A stretch of DNA of 64,000 nucleotides from Hormiphora californensis. Its lineage: Eukaryota; Ctenophora; Tentaculata; Cydippida; Pleurobrachiidae. Positions 1-13,400 of this stretch are shown piece after piece; position 1 is the first letter of the stretch, and each line of letters opens with the position of its first letter. The stretch spans positions 1,056,175-1,120,174 of the forward strand of contig CM035352.1 in assembly GCA_020137815.1 (NCBI GenBank), given 5' to 3'. The notes beneath the pieces are model-generated. The model was not told where the DNA came from. It made no database searches and saw only the letters and a list, made by a program, of their open reading frames with translations. A program made the translations under genes and the position numbers.

Positions 1-47
1 AGAGACGGACTGCTGACCGTGCCTGGCTAATAAGTTTTTTTCTCCAG

Positions 48-132
48 GTGTAACGATGCAGATGCCAACTGGCCTGTGGGGTGGACGGCAACAGTTCAAT
101 GTGGCACAAGGAGAGAACAACCGTGTGTGTAG
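48..132 (+). CDS. Possible terminal coding exon of an upstream gene (partial)
   Basis: A pyrimidine-rich tract and a tctccag acceptor end at 47. From there a frame starting at the TGT at 49 stays open to a TAG at 130-132. The short peptide contains WPVGWTATVQCGT and two further cysteines, which looks like real protein but is too short to assign to a family. An overlapping open frame running to 238 has no splice support and is probably a shadow. Inference only; the rest of the gene lies left of the window. Confidence 0.3.
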
Positions 133-1206
133 GACTCTGGGTGTCGCCTGTCATAACGGGATTATTCCTGTGTTGGCGAAGCCCTTGAATGAGTGTTTGA
201 AATATTTGAACTTTCATTGTTTTCCGTACTCATTTTAAATGTTGACCACGATAAAAAACTAATAATTCTTCGCCCATCTGACATCTCTTTCTTTTAGTAA
301 TGTGATTAATATTGTTGTTTGCATAATTCTATTTACTCGACAAAATTACTCGTATTTAAATTTGTTACAAACATTGATTTATCGGTGGTTACACAGTGCA
401 GTGGCCTGGGACGGTAGCAAATAGCGATGATCAATTGTCGCTTCAATCTTTTGTGCGAGAGAAACAACAACTGCCGCCAACGGGAGTTGTAGCTCAACAC
501 TCGCTCTGTACGTTCATGTAGCGCGCGGTAACCAAATTGTTATAACAATCAACTTGCTAGTTGCGCGGGAGTATTTGGTACGCGCAAAAAGAACCCGCGC
601 GAAAATTAAGAAACGCGCAGCACGCGCCGCTCTGGGTGTAATGACTGAGTAAAGACTGTGTAAACTCTGTGTAAACTCTGAACTTTTTTAGGGATCCCTA
701 TAGGCCAACCCGGTTTGTTGTTTTTACTTTTTTCTAAAAAAAATTCTAACCATGCTTGATTAATTCACATGGCACTTGGAGGACAGAGGGCCACTAACCA
801 CTTAGACAAAACCTAAGAGGCAGTGGCTGCTCGAAACTTTACTTGTTTCTTACACTGGTGTGGCTACGCGACCCATCTGAGCGCACTGTCGAGAATCAAA
901 TGGGGTATGGCGCCGCCATACAGGAAAGAAAGGACGTTGTGTAAAGCTATAAATATTTCATCTTGCCAAGGGGAGCTAACACGAATACCAGCATTTTGCA
1001 TGGAAAATGTTATTGAGCTTGAACTAGTATCTTGATAGAAAATATTGTAATACACAATAACTTTTGATAAGAGAGTGGCCAAACGTTTATGAGGCACATT
1101 ATAATCGAGGTCGCCGGCCGTACATCACCCGTCTTCTCCTATCTTTTGATAGGTAAACTTAGTGAAATAATGCAGTTAGTTATACATACAATAGTTAGTC
1201 ATTCTC
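133..1206. other. Intergenic, AT- and CG-mixed, no supported gene
   Basis: No exon with paired splice signals and sensible protein was found here. The stretch near 530-635 is rich in GCGC motifs. Around 849-922 lies a degenerate copy of a short palindromic repeat also present at 20244-20310 on the other strand. Confidence 0.5.
849..922 (-). repeat. Degenerate copy of the CTGTCTGGC-terminus MITE family
   Basis: The plus strand around 870-922 (gacccatctgagcgcactgt, then ggcgccgcca) is the reverse complement of 20248-20305 with few mismatches. The right end reads as CTGTATGG on the minus strand, close to the CTGTCTGG end of the intact copy. No target duplication is visible, so this is probably an old or truncated insertion. 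Confidence 0.6.
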
Positions 1207-3142
1207 TCAAAAGTCTTTGTTCAGAACTTCAACCTCAAGGCGATGGCCCGGCAGAATTCTCGCAATATCCTTGTCATTTCGAATGATAATATCAGGCAAC
1301 TTCCTCACACAAGAGATATCTCTCCTGTTAATTTCCAACTCGGCACACAAAACTTGTAAGAGCTCGTCATAGTTTGAACCCAATTCAGATCGATCTAATT
1401 CGAAAAACTCTTTATCGGTACAGAGCCTGATTTTTACGGCGTTCACTGAAACGTTTGTTGGTTATTTACTCAAAATACTGCCTATTCATGGAGTGATCTA
1501 AAAGCTGATCCAATCCCTACCTTCTCTACTCTGAAAGTCGATGCCTTGTTCCATATTTGAAATGTTAATCGTATATCGATCCGAAGTTCCCATAGAAGAT
1601 CCCAAAGATGTAACACCAGAAGAAGAATTCCGACTCCACATTGATTTTTCTGAAATTCATATGAAAATTTGTTTGAAGAAACTACAACTTAATTGAGTTT
1701 TTGCAATCATTACCTCTTACTACCGATGGTTTCTCGTAATGATGATCGTTATTCGAAAGAGTTCCCTCTTTATCTGCATGAAACTCGACATATTCTGGCT
1801 CCTTCGCTACAAACTGAAAGGGTCAAATCTTCGGTAATTTGATAGATACTATCTCGTGTTTGTAACAGTTTGTAAACACTGTCGATTTAAGAATATGGAG
1901 GATGCAGGAAGTATGCAGGAAGTACCAACAATACCAACACTGACATAAAGTACATACCGGTTCTCCTAGCGGGTCATGATCCAAGTCGAAGGTAAGGTGT
2001 TTATCAGTTGCTGTACTACTCTCACTTTCTGTGTCACTGTCACTCTCTTCAATCGACTGTATGTCCTTTAATATCGGACTAATACTGGAGTACGGGGTTA
2101 CTTTTTTCCCGTCCTGGCTCATCCCACCTTTACTGATCTCCACCTCTACTTGACCTAGTAATTCCCGGTAGTTTTCATCGACCAGTAGCTCAATGGAGCT
2201 CTCAGTATGGTACGCTTCACTCATTTCCAATAGTGTACAATTCAGAAGAGACCTGGATAGAATGGATGTGTATTTGTCAGTGAGTATTCGTCAGTACATG
2301 GGGTGTCAGAAAGAGAAAAGGGTGAGATAACAGTTGGCGTCTGATAACCACTGCAGATCTTACCCTCTAAGTAGAGTGTAAGAATGTCCCTATTTTATGA
2401 TTGTACAATTACACAGCCCACTTACATGAAAGATTGTTTTCCCTGTTTGAATACCTCCCCGTTAATAATCCACAGGAATGAAGAACGCTGGGTTTGGTCA
2501 TCACATTGGAATACGTAACTCCTTAGAGATATATCATCCGAGCATATCTTAAACTCATTTTTCAACCCAGCCTCTGCCCTAAAGATTGTATCAGATAAGG
2601 GATCTGATCTTGGAACAAAATTTTTAATATCTTCTCTGGCTGCTAATCTCACACACACACACACACACGCCCTACTGATCAACAGACAGGCAGATCACGG
2701 TTGTGGAAGAATGGTTTGGTTAAATATCATGAATGAGATCTGTTCAGGATTAAATAGGGATCTGATCGTCCCAAGATTTATCAATGTTTGTTTCCAGTTA
2801 TAGTTACCTGGTACCGGGACCGAGTTCGATTCTTCCAACCTCCTTTGTTTGTCTACAGTATGTGATGTAACTCTCAAATACGTGGAGCTTCCTTGTTTGA
2901 TCTGTCAGAGAGAAAACAATTTTTTATTCAAACCCTTTTTATTTTTCAAACGGGGAAACAGGGTCGAACAATGCAAAGGAAACAATGGTTTGTGAAAACC
3001 AAAACAACAGCAAATCAAAATAAACACCATGTTTACATTTCGTTGAGTAAAGCTTGTGTTGTTTCTTTACTGAGGCACTGTATATTGATTTGGGGGCTTC
3101 ATATATCTCCTCCTTGGGCGTCAGAGTTCTCCGGAGAGACGC
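1207..3142 (-). CDS. ANKRD40-like C-terminal domain protein, 3' part of gene
   Basis: Seven minus-strand exons keep one frame: complement(join(1207..1445, 1521..1649, 1714..1813, 1958..2252, 2426..2639, 2808..2901, 3071..3142)). All introns are GT-AG and every phase fits. The last exon (about 78 residues) contains FFELDRSELGSNYDELLQVL, then KLPDIIIRNDKDIARI and HRLEVEV. That pattern, ELDR.EL...LL.V...EL.....VRKLP....R.DKD.ARL, resembles what I recall of the C-terminal domain of ANKRD40. The middle is acidic and serine-rich (ESDSDTESESS). No ankyrin repeats are in the window; they would lie in exons further upstream that I could not find before 3656. The acceptor of the 2426..2639 exon is a tandem TAGCAG, which allows a one-residue choice. 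The 3071..3142 exon is less certain than the rest. Confidence 0.65.
2649..2669. repeat. (CA)n microsatellite at an intron end
   Basis: About ten CA units sit just upstream (minus strand) of the acceptor of the 2426..2639 exon, where they replace the usual polypyrimidine tract on the minus strand with GT repeats. Confidence 0.8.
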
Positions 3143-3240
3143 CTGATAGAGGTGTGGTTTAGATGGGAATCAAATACAGGGGGAAGTGAGAGACGCCTGA
3201 TAGAGGTTGGTGTGTGGTTTAGATGGGAATCAAAAAGGGA
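3135..3240. repeat. Two-copy tandem duplication (period 54 bp) over a splice acceptor
   Basis: The block beginning gagagacgcctgatagagg at 3135 is repeated at 3189, each followed by gtggtttagatgggaatcaa. On the minus strand each copy carries the same cctctatcag acceptor, so the 3' splice site of the 3071..3142 exon is present twice. Confidence 0.8.
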
Positions 3241-3394
3241 ACAAGCTCAAAACATCAATCGATAACAAATGAGTTGCACCTTGCTGTTCTTGGATTTTGT
3301 TATTTTGACGAGATTTACTAGCAGCAGCAACGTTTCATTAAAAAGAAAGTGGAAAAGTTGGCTTCATTTGTTTCCTACTACTCGTCGCTCTCTT

Positions 3395-3399
<5 letters not shown>

Positions 3400-3432
<33 letters not shown>
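3400..3432. repeat. (CT)n microsatellite
   Basis: About 16 CT units in the presumed 5' region of the VWA3B-like gene. Confidence 0.9.
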
Positions 3433-3434
<2 letters not shown>

Positions 3435-3655
3435 CTCTCTTTCTTCTACACCTTCTACTACTCAAAGTTAGTTTTTTTCTTCATTCTGCGATCATCCTGA
3501 GACAACCAATCGCAACATTGGATGTGTGTGTGTACCGAGAAGGAGATATAATACCGTTTTTATAATGATATCCTGTCAGATAGCGAATACTAACACATGT
3601 AACTTTGTATTGTAGGAATGACATAGGGGTGAAGAGGTAGAGCGTGAGGGTTAAT

Positions 3656-6600
3656 ATGAACGGGGTGAAAAAACTGGTTACAACTGAGCATTGGATCAGG
3701 GTAAGTGTTCTCAACTATCGCTTTATCTCTCTTTCTTTTGATCCCTCTAAGCTATATCTCTTTCTTTCTCTCCTTCTCTATCTCCATTCTTTCTCTCATT
3801 CCATCCCCTCAGGACCATGGGTTACGTGCTCGAAAGTTGACACGAGAACACATCCTGAAGAGAATAGGATTCAAAGCGGCTTCAGGTTATGTTGGCAGTC
3901 TGAAGAAGAGTGTGAAGTCACGTTATAGTTTGGAAATGTATAACTCGGTGAAGGATGGCAACGGGGACAGTATTTATGTAAGTTGTATATCATCTGTTCT
4001 ATTTTGTTAATTTATCCTCCCGGTATAGGATCGGGGTTCCAGTAATTCGGGGCTACTTCCTTTAGTACATCTGTTTACAACCCTCCATTCCCCAGCTGAC
4101 AGCACGAGTTGAGGATTTAGTAAGAGAGGAAGAGAGTTTACAAACTCTGATTGGTTCACTAAATGATCGGTTAGATTGGATAACGTCAGGGAGCAGAGAG
4201 AAACTAGGTGTCCTGACTGAGCAGCGAGTTGTTATAATCATGGATAGCTATCTGCCTAGTCATGCTGAATTTGGGGAGTTTTGTGGGACAGTGGCTGGGT
4301 TTATACGAGAGCAAGCTATTGAGATCACATCGTTTGATATTATCAGGTTAGAACATATCTTTTAAATTGTTAGACTCTGCACGGTGTCCCTTAAGGAGGT
4401 GAAACCTCGACTAGAATAAGTTTTTTGGAGACCGGACCTAGGTTACGTATTTTTGACCGAGGAATCCGAAAAACATAAAATTAAAATCGAAAACGTAGCG
4501 GTTTTTGCGTAAAACGGCAAAAACTGTCATTTTTCAGCGATTTTCGACTTTTTACGCTTTCTAGAGATTTTAAAAATATTTGCTTACAAAATATGATCTT
4601 GTGCTTCTAGACTAATAAAATACAATCGATTTGCTACAAATTGGTCCCGGGTTTGTGTGATTTGGTCAAAAGCTCTCTTTACTGTGGCCCATCAAAGATG
4701 GCCACTCTGCAAATACGTATTTGGCTCCTGTGGCTGCAGATGTAAACCAAAAGAAGATTTATTATACACTAAAATTTGCGTCTTCTCAAGGCGAACAACC
4801 TGGTTTTTACGACATTCCATTTCATGCAGGCGTTGAGGAGTTACAGCTGAAAAACTGGTACAGTGGATTTTGGAAATACCCCTACTTCAACAAACCCTAA
4901 TCCAGATAAGATTTCGAAAAATATACATCTGCATACATGAAAATGAAGCTCAGGCAAATGCCAACGTGATGCAAAAAACGGGAAGTGTCTAACTTATTTC
5001 GTTTAGAAGCTATAGCCAAAGTAAAAGTGCTTATATTTGCCTTGAAAATACACTCTAAAAACCATACTTTTAGACAATTTCTGACAATTTCAAACAAATT
5101 CTGTCCACAGGGGGCTAAGTTGGTGCACTGGAGGTGACATTTCATTCGTATTGCATTTTTAGACAGATTTGCTGTTTTTCAGGGCTTTTAGAGGGTGTTT
5201 TCAAGGCAAATATAAGCACTTTTATTGTGGCTATAGCTTCTAAACGAAATAAGTTAGACACTTGCCGTTTTTTGCATCACGTTGGCATTTGTCTGAGCTT
5301 CATTTTCATGTATGCAGATGTATATTTTTCGAAATCTTATCTGGATTAGGGTTTGTTGAAATAGGGGTATTTCCAAAATCCACTGTACCAGTTTTTCAGC
5401 TGTAACTCCTCAACGCCTGCATGAAATGGAATGTCGTAAAAACCAGGTTGTTTGCCTTGAGAAGACGCAAATTTTAGTGTATAATAAATCTTCTTTTGGT
5501 TTACATCTGCAGCCACAGGAGCCAAATACGTATTTGCAGAGTGGCCATCTTTGATGGGCCACAGTAAAGAGAGCTTTTGACCAAATCACACAAACCCGGG
5601 ACCAATTTGTAGCAAATCGATTGTATTTTATTAGTCTAGAAGCACAAGATCATATCTTGTAAGGAAATATTTTTAAAATCTCTAGAAAGCGTAAAAAGTC
5701 GAAAATCGCTGAAAAATGACAGTTTTTGCCGTTTTACGCAAAAACCGCTACGTTTTCGATTTTAATTTTATGTTTTTCGGATTCCTCGGTCAAAAATACG
5801 TAACCTAGGTCCGGTCTCCAAAAAACTTATTCTAGTCGAGGTTTCACCTCCTTAAGGGACACCGTGTCTGCTACATGTACTAAATACGTAGATTGTATAT
5901 TTTATCTTGTACCCTTATGACAATCGGGTGTTGCCATAGGGCAACAAGAATTAGTCAGAGAAAATAGGGTGTAGGTCGCATGTGTTTAGTCATGGCATCA
6001 AAGAAAATCAATAAGAAATTCTTTTGGGGAAAGAAAAAAGAAGGGGAAAGAACAAAAAGGAAAAAAAAGGAAGTCCCCAAAAAAAACAAAAAAAAAGGGA
6101 AAAAAAAAGAAAAAAAAGGAAAGGAAAAAGGAAAAAGAGAAAAAGCAAGAGAGAGAAGGAAAGAAGAGGAAGGGGAGAGAGAGGGGAGGGAGGAGAGGGG
6201 GAAGGAGGAGGAGAGAAGAGAGAGGAGAGGAGAGAGGAGAGGGGGGAGAGGAGAGAGAAAGAGAGGGGAGGAGGAGAGAGGAGAAAAAAGGGGAGCGGGG
6301 GAGAGGGGGGGAAAGGGGAAGGAGAGGAGAAGAGAGAGGAGGAGAGAAAAAAGAGAGAGAGAGAGGAGAGAAGAGGGAGAGAGAGAGAACCGGGGGGGGG
6401 AAAGGGGGGAAAAGAGGGGGAAGAGCGAGGGGAAAAGGGGGGCGGGGAGGGAGGCCCAGGAGAAAAGGGGGATCTTTTTTTCTCCTCCCTTTCTCCTCTT
6501 TCCGCCCCATCCCCCCTTTTTCACTTTACACATCTAACTGTCAGGGCGGCCCGATTTACATTTATACAGTTGCGGGGAGAGCGAGGACGTTTCGAAGGAT

Positions 6601-7387
6601 ACATTGACAAAGTCGCCTTGACTAAGTCGCAACCCCTGTTTAAAAAAACCAAAAAGAGAAAACTCGCTCAAGCACTTAATGATGCTGTAAGTTAAAAACT
6701 GAAGTTCTTGATTTCTTCCTGCAGCCATCATAATAATATCTTGTATGTACTTTTCATATTGTCTTGAACTGACTAAATAATTCCTTTTAGTTGCGGGTAC
6801 CATGTATTGACGGAGTATATGTCTTGACTCATGGCCAGCCCCCTAACCTCACTTCGCACGAGTATCTAGCGAGACTGGTGAGCAAACAAGCACTCTCTTT
6901 TTAGTTTTTCTGTCACTGCGTGCTGCTAGCATGCTGTCACTCACTCATCTCCATGAATCAAAATGAAGCACTCACACGTGCCTATCAAGACATGTTAAGG
7001 AAGGGAACGCGCGCGGGCCACACAACATGCAAATATCAAAAGTTAAAGTTGTCAGCTTGTGCGCTGCGCGCGCTCAGTTCCCTCCTGGGAAAGTGAGGCG
7101 CGCAATGTAATGTTGCCATGGCAACCATTCCGAGAGAAGGATATTTATTGACCTGTCAACCTGTCTCACGACTACGATTCATCAACAGGCGAAGGATAGT
7201 CCAGTGCCTGTCAATACGAGCTCATTTGGTGACGTTGATCCAGTGTTCTCTTCTCTTTTGACTGAACTTTCAGCTAACACGGGCGGCAGGTATGTTGTGG
7301 TGTTTTAGTTTGGGCCGTTACCATAGAACCCTGTACGATAACTCATGCAGTTGTTGTGTGTGCTCTCCCTCTCTCTCTCTCTATCCC

Positions 7388-7425
<38 letters not shown>

Positions 7426-10400
7426 CCCATCTCTCTACCAGGTGGCACCGATACACCGCAATGAAGGGTTCGGAGAGCAGGGACACTGTGTTGCTGCAGG
7501 GAGAACTCAGTAGTGCAAGGGATATGTTGGCTGAGGTCACAGCTCTGCGCTTGGAACTGGAACATAGCAATGGTAAGCTAGGGGCTGTATTGATGATATC
7601 AATGGTCATTGACCTAGTGGACGTTAAATATCTGGAAAAGGTTCGGGAGAAAGTGATGGGGTGGGAGAAAGTGATGTACTATTAAACGGACTATAATATT
7701 CAAGAGGTGACCCCAATTCTCCATCTCTAGAACCGAGAATGCCGCCCGTTCCTAGTACACCACCCTTCCACCCGCTCTGAGCGAGACATGAGCTCTACAG
7801 AGTGGCTCGCTAACCACGGACTACGTTGTGCCTCTGCCCGGTTCTACTGATGCTCTGGCACCCCAGGCCTTTCAAACACTGTGACAAGATAGTTCAGAGG
7901 AGCAGAGGGGGATAGCAAGGTTGTCAATGCAAAGTACTGTCAGAGGTTCGCACATGTGAAGTAAGTATTGGACACGATTGAGCTCATGTGGATGGGGAGA
8001 GGAACCTCTCAGGGGGCCTTTGATCGGGGGTTCTCTTGGCTATCACTATCATGATGCATTTATTCAACAATATGAATATTGAACAATCACATCATGCCTT
8101 TGAAACAATCTGATTTTATTCCCATTTTTCACTAAGTAATATTTCAGGTGGTGGGATGGCTCAGTGAAACATGTGATAATTAATAGCAACTTCTATGAGT
8201 CCTACAAGAGTAAAGTTCAAAAAATTATCACAACAATCGAGAAAAGGTGGGGATTTTTACCAGTTAACTAATTAACTAATTAACAAGTTCACTAATTAAT
8301 CAGTCAAATAATTGACCAGTTAACTAATTGACCATGATTTGCAGGATAGAGCTAGTAGAGAAGAGCAGTAAGCGGCAATTTGGCACCCTCCTTGAGGACA
8401 ATGTGTGTATTTTACTGGACACCTCTGATAGCATGGAACCCCACCTGGATACACTGAAACGAAGGTACAAAATAGTTGTTGTTGGGGGGGGGGGGGGGGT
8501 GCAACCATCATTTGAATTCTTCTTAGTTGAGTTCCAACTTCAAGTACAGGGCAAATTCTGAATAACCAAAACCCAACACGAACCCTCAACAGGCTAGAGC
8601 AGCTGATTACAGAGCAACTAAAATACCGGGAAAAGTTCACTTTAGCCTCGTTCGGTTCAGATGTTCTACCATACTCCTATGATATGGTCCGGGTGACCCC
8701 AGAGAGCCTTCAGGAGGCATGGGTATGTTTTACTTTCACTTTCAGTTTTATAATCTAAAGATGACACTTCGCTTGACTAGATTCTCTTTTATCTAACGCT
8801 ATTCGTCAACAGGTTTGGTGTAACAGACTAAAGTGTACTGGCTCCACTAACGTTATGTCCGCCCTAAAGTTCGCCCTCCAGCTTTCTGACGTTCAGGGGG
8901 TATATGTTCTTACTGATGGAAGTCCAGACTTTGTAAGTCCATGTTCTCCGTCCCTCTAGTCTCTCTGCTCTCTCCCAAAACCTCTCTGTCAGGCCAATGC
9001 TCTCCGCGTCTTATTTGAAAGAAATGAGAATCGAGTCATTCCAATTGTCTGACAGACACCTCTCTCTTTCTCTCTCCAACACCTCTCACCCACAGCCAGA
9101 AGATAGGATCCTACGTCAAGTGAAGCTCTACAAAGACACCCCAATACACATTATCTCATTCAACTGCAATGATCAATCTGCCAATGAGTTCCTGGCCACA
9201 CTAGCCCAGGATACTGGTGCCAGGTATGTCTGTTTAGACATAGTTTCTGCCATAGTGGAGTGTGTTTCTGTGAATTCTGTCACTTCACACTTGTCGTGAT
9301 TGAGTTTTTGTTTTTACATCCCATGTTTCCATAATATCATGTTTTATCTGGGTTGTATTGGTTTCAGGTTCTACGTGGTCCGAAGTGACGAAGATACCGA
9401 ATACACAGGCCCAGAGCCCTACCAGTCAAACGACATCAAACTCCTAAAACTAGAGATAGAAACTGCAGAGACGGATCTGAAGAAAATGAGAGAACTCCGG
9501 GGGGAGTGTGAGATCTTGGAATGGAAGTGTATCAAACCACCTGTACCAGCTGGGGAGAAGAAGAAATCAGGGCAGAGAAAACGGAAAATGGGGAGAAAAC
9601 CAGACACATCTGATACAGAGAGTGTTGCAAGTAGCACGACCAGTGGAGGAGGAGGGAAGTTTAATGCTCAGAAGTGGTTGTCTAAATATGGTTTGGCTGC
9701 ACAGAGGCTGACTATAATGGATGCCCTGGCACCCACCGTTATCACTCAGAACCCAAAATACGTCGGGATTCTGAAGAAGAAGGTCCATGCCAAGGTAAAC
9801 TTGCTCTTTTCATTAGAACCTCTTCTGAGTTTTGTACTTCCCTCTGTTTGATGCTGACTCACCTCCCCTTCCCCCCAGGTATTTGAAGGTGTGATGCCCT
9901 TTACATTCCATAGCGCAGACACAACTGAGAGCCTCAAGTTTGTAAACCCATCAGCTGTGGATCTAGTCTCGTACGAAGACAAGGTCAAGAGAGCAATAGG
10001 GATGTATGATAGGAAGCTGGCTGGGGTTGTATGGAGGAGCCTGCCCGAGAAGAAGGGGCTCAAGGAGGAACCGAGGGTTTTCATGGAGCACAGGGAGATG
10101 TTGAGGTAGGTTGTTAAATCGATCTACCCCCCCCCCCCCTCTTGTATGAAAAACCAACCTCCTCAGTCCTCACGGCTTACCAGAAAACCAATCCCCCACA
10201 ACCATAACAACTAGTACCCACTCGTATTATAGAAAGGCTCTTGATGGGGCAGGTTGGCCAGTTGCCAAGAAAACTATCCGACTTATGGAGGAAGAGATAG
10301 AGTTGGGCAACCTGTACCTCACGCAAAGTGAACAGCTTCGAAACCACGTCAAACCACCAGAAAAGTTAGTTGTTGTTCGAATAATTCTAGAGATCTAGAA

Positions 10401-13400
10401 TTTGGATCCTTGCTGAGTCCCCAATAATAACTGCCCATTTCCACATGAATGTGTTTGCAGACCCTATGTTCTTGTTGCAGGGTTGAACCAGAAAAGGTAC
10501 CCGAGAGGAGGGGCAGTTTGGGGTCTGTTAAAAGTGACAGTTACCTTCTAGGATACAGGGTGATAGCACAAAATGAGGTGGACGGATTTTATTATCCGGG
10601 TAAGAAGAATCCTCAATTGTGTATTTTTATTTTGATCACCTGCAGTAATGAGCTTCAAAAGGAGGCGGTTATACCCCTTCTTGATGGTGTTGCAACATAG
10701 GAGACTGGGATTCCGAACTTGCATTGCTTGACCCTGTCTCAAACAAAATTGAACAATATTTCCTTGTTTAGGTACTGTTATTGGAAACAAGGGTCGCACC
10801 AAGGCTGAAGTTGAATTTGATGATTTTGATCGACAGATCGTGTTTGTCAACCACATAATTCCCACTCAAGGGTCTACATCTAGACCTAAAGTTACTGTAA
10901 GTAATAAAAGTAGTGAGACAGATAGACGGAGACAGAGATAGAGAGAGAGAGAGAGAGAGATAGAGACAGTGAGACAGAGACAGACACATTGTATTTCACC
11001 CAGACTCTACACCACACAGGCGGGTGATTACGTGCTAGTACAGCTCCTCCTGGACCGGTCTGAAGACTCTAAAAGGAAACTATTCGCCCCTGGTCTTGTA
11101 GTCAAGAGCCCTGAACACACCACCGATGTGACTTTTATTATCCTCTTGTTTACTGGTGAACGTCTCATTGCGTCACGTCATGATGTCATCAAGGTAGTGT
11201 GGGCAATTATTATGCTTTTTCGGGTTTGGGACTTGGGCCTGTTGTTTTGCCTTGCTTGGGTGGTTTTTACTTTTCATCTTGTTTGGCCTTGGGTGGTTTA
11301 TAAAGATTCCATTGACAGGATCTGATCATAACATCTCACACACATCTCCCTCAGATCACCAAGAACCGTTACAACCAGACCTCCCAATCCATCTACAAAC
11401 AGCTAAACCGACAGCGATCCAGTCAGCGACTCAGATTACTTGCGGAGGGTACTGATAACTGCGACAATGAAAGTGTAGCCAGCACCCTGGACGAGATACT
11501 GAAGAGTAACCTGCTACTGAACAAGCCGGCTAGTATTCAACTGGATCAGGAGGGTGGGGCAAGGTTGGAGGAAATCATAGAGACTCCACGAGAAGCAGGG
11601 TCACGTGACAATCATGACGTCATAATGACGTCACGTGACAACAAAGAAGGGTCTGATTCTGATGAGGAGGACCATGTTGGAGTGAGGACATGTGATGTTG
11701 CGGTTGAGACACTTGACAACTCACCTCCTCCTGTTATGGCTAAAGTTACACTGGAGTGTGGTTTGCAGGTTGGTGGCTATGATGTCGACTCCCAGACGAT
11801 GATCAACCAGGACTTCTGGGACGAATTGGAGGAGGTGAAATACACGGAACAAGAAATGGAAACTGAGCTGATAGTCGATGATGTTCCTCTGCCTGTATTT
11901 TCTAAAGTTGAGATGCCCGTGTTGAGGGTGTCTGCCACAACTCCAATACAGACAGATGACATCTTGTCTGTACCTGGAGGTGACCAGGGGCGTGTGGTGG
12001 CTGAAGGTGATGTCCTGTCAGTCCCTGGTGACGTCACACCACGTGATCAGCCCGGTGCAGTAGTGGCAGAGGGAGGGGGTGATGTTCTATCTGTCCCTGG
12101 GGATGTTACCCTCTCAGACAATGAAGATGCTGATTCAGACACAACTCTCTCTTCATCCTCCTCCTCCTCCTCTCTATCCTCTGTGACAGAGCCCCTGGAA
12201 TCAAACAATAACACCTCTCTGATGCGGGGTCATGTCGTGCTGGCAAGGTGGACGGATGAGGGGTGGTATTTTAGGGGTAAAGTTGTGGCACCCACTAGTA
12301 CTGGGTATGTTGTGGAGGATAACAGTGGACATCAGGAGGATATTGACAGAGATCATGTTCTTGCAGATGAAATGGTACGTGTGTTACATGTGTGTACTGA
12401 TCTGTACGTGACTGATCTGTACGTGACTTATCTGAACGGGATTCTGTTCTTGACAGCTTTTAGTTGATACTGAGAAGTCTGTGAGAACCCAGTTTTCCCA
12501 TGCTCTACCATTCACAACCCTGAACTAAAACAACATCCTTCTCCCCCTTTTCAGGATAGTAAGCAAGTACCCACAGTTGGCTGTCACGTGATCGCTATGC
12601 ATCCTGAATATTCCTTCTCCTATGCGCCTGGCATTGTTACAGGAACTGAGGATAACTGGTTAGTGTTCTTTAGTTTGGTTAGTGTTTAGTTGGTGACATA
12701 GTCACCAAAAGTGTTTAGTACCATTCACTGGATTACTGTCTGGCAAGTGGCGGTGCCACTCAAAACCGGGCCCGCCAGACAGCTAAAATTCAAACATGTG
12801 CTTCTATGACATAACCTGTATTGGATACCCCCCCCCTGAAACCCTTCTAACGCCACCCAATTATACTACCCCCCCCCCCTGAAACCCTTCTAACGCCACC
12901 CAATTATACCCCCCCCCCCTGAAACCCTTCTAACGCCACCCAATTATACCACCCCCCCCCTGAAACCCTTCTAACGCCACCCAATTATACTACCCCCCCC
13001 CCTGAAACCCTTCTAATGCCACCCAATTATACTACCCCCCCCCCCCCTGAAACCCTCCTAACGCCACCCAATTATACTACTCCCCCTCTGAAACCCTTCT
13101 AACGCCACCCAATTATACTACCCCCCCCCCCCCTCTGAAACCCTTGTAACGCCACCCAATTATACTACTCCCCCTCTGAAACCCTTCTAACGCCACCCAA
13201 TTATACTACCCCCCCCCCCTGAAACCCTTCTAACGCCACCCAGGCTGTTTGCAGTAGAGTTCTATGAGGGAACAGAGGCAGAGGTACCCCGTGAAGAGTT
13301 GTATCTGATTGGCAAGGATCAATACAGGGGAGATGTAAAGTGTATACGTGATGTGGAGGACGCCCTGCTAGGTAGGTTGTATGATATCATTGATACATGA

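Noticed and set aside
4897-5349. Two mirrored 70-80 residue frames sharing AIASKRNKLDT
   Set aside because: They are the two arms of the foldback element. Mirrored location and lack of any transposase feature argue against a gene.
5955-6537. Lys/Glu/Arg/Gly-rich open frames on the plus strand and Ser/Leu/Phe/Pro ones on the minus strand
   Set aside because: Pure purine tract composition. Only the piece after 6545 is a real exon, defined by its acceptor.
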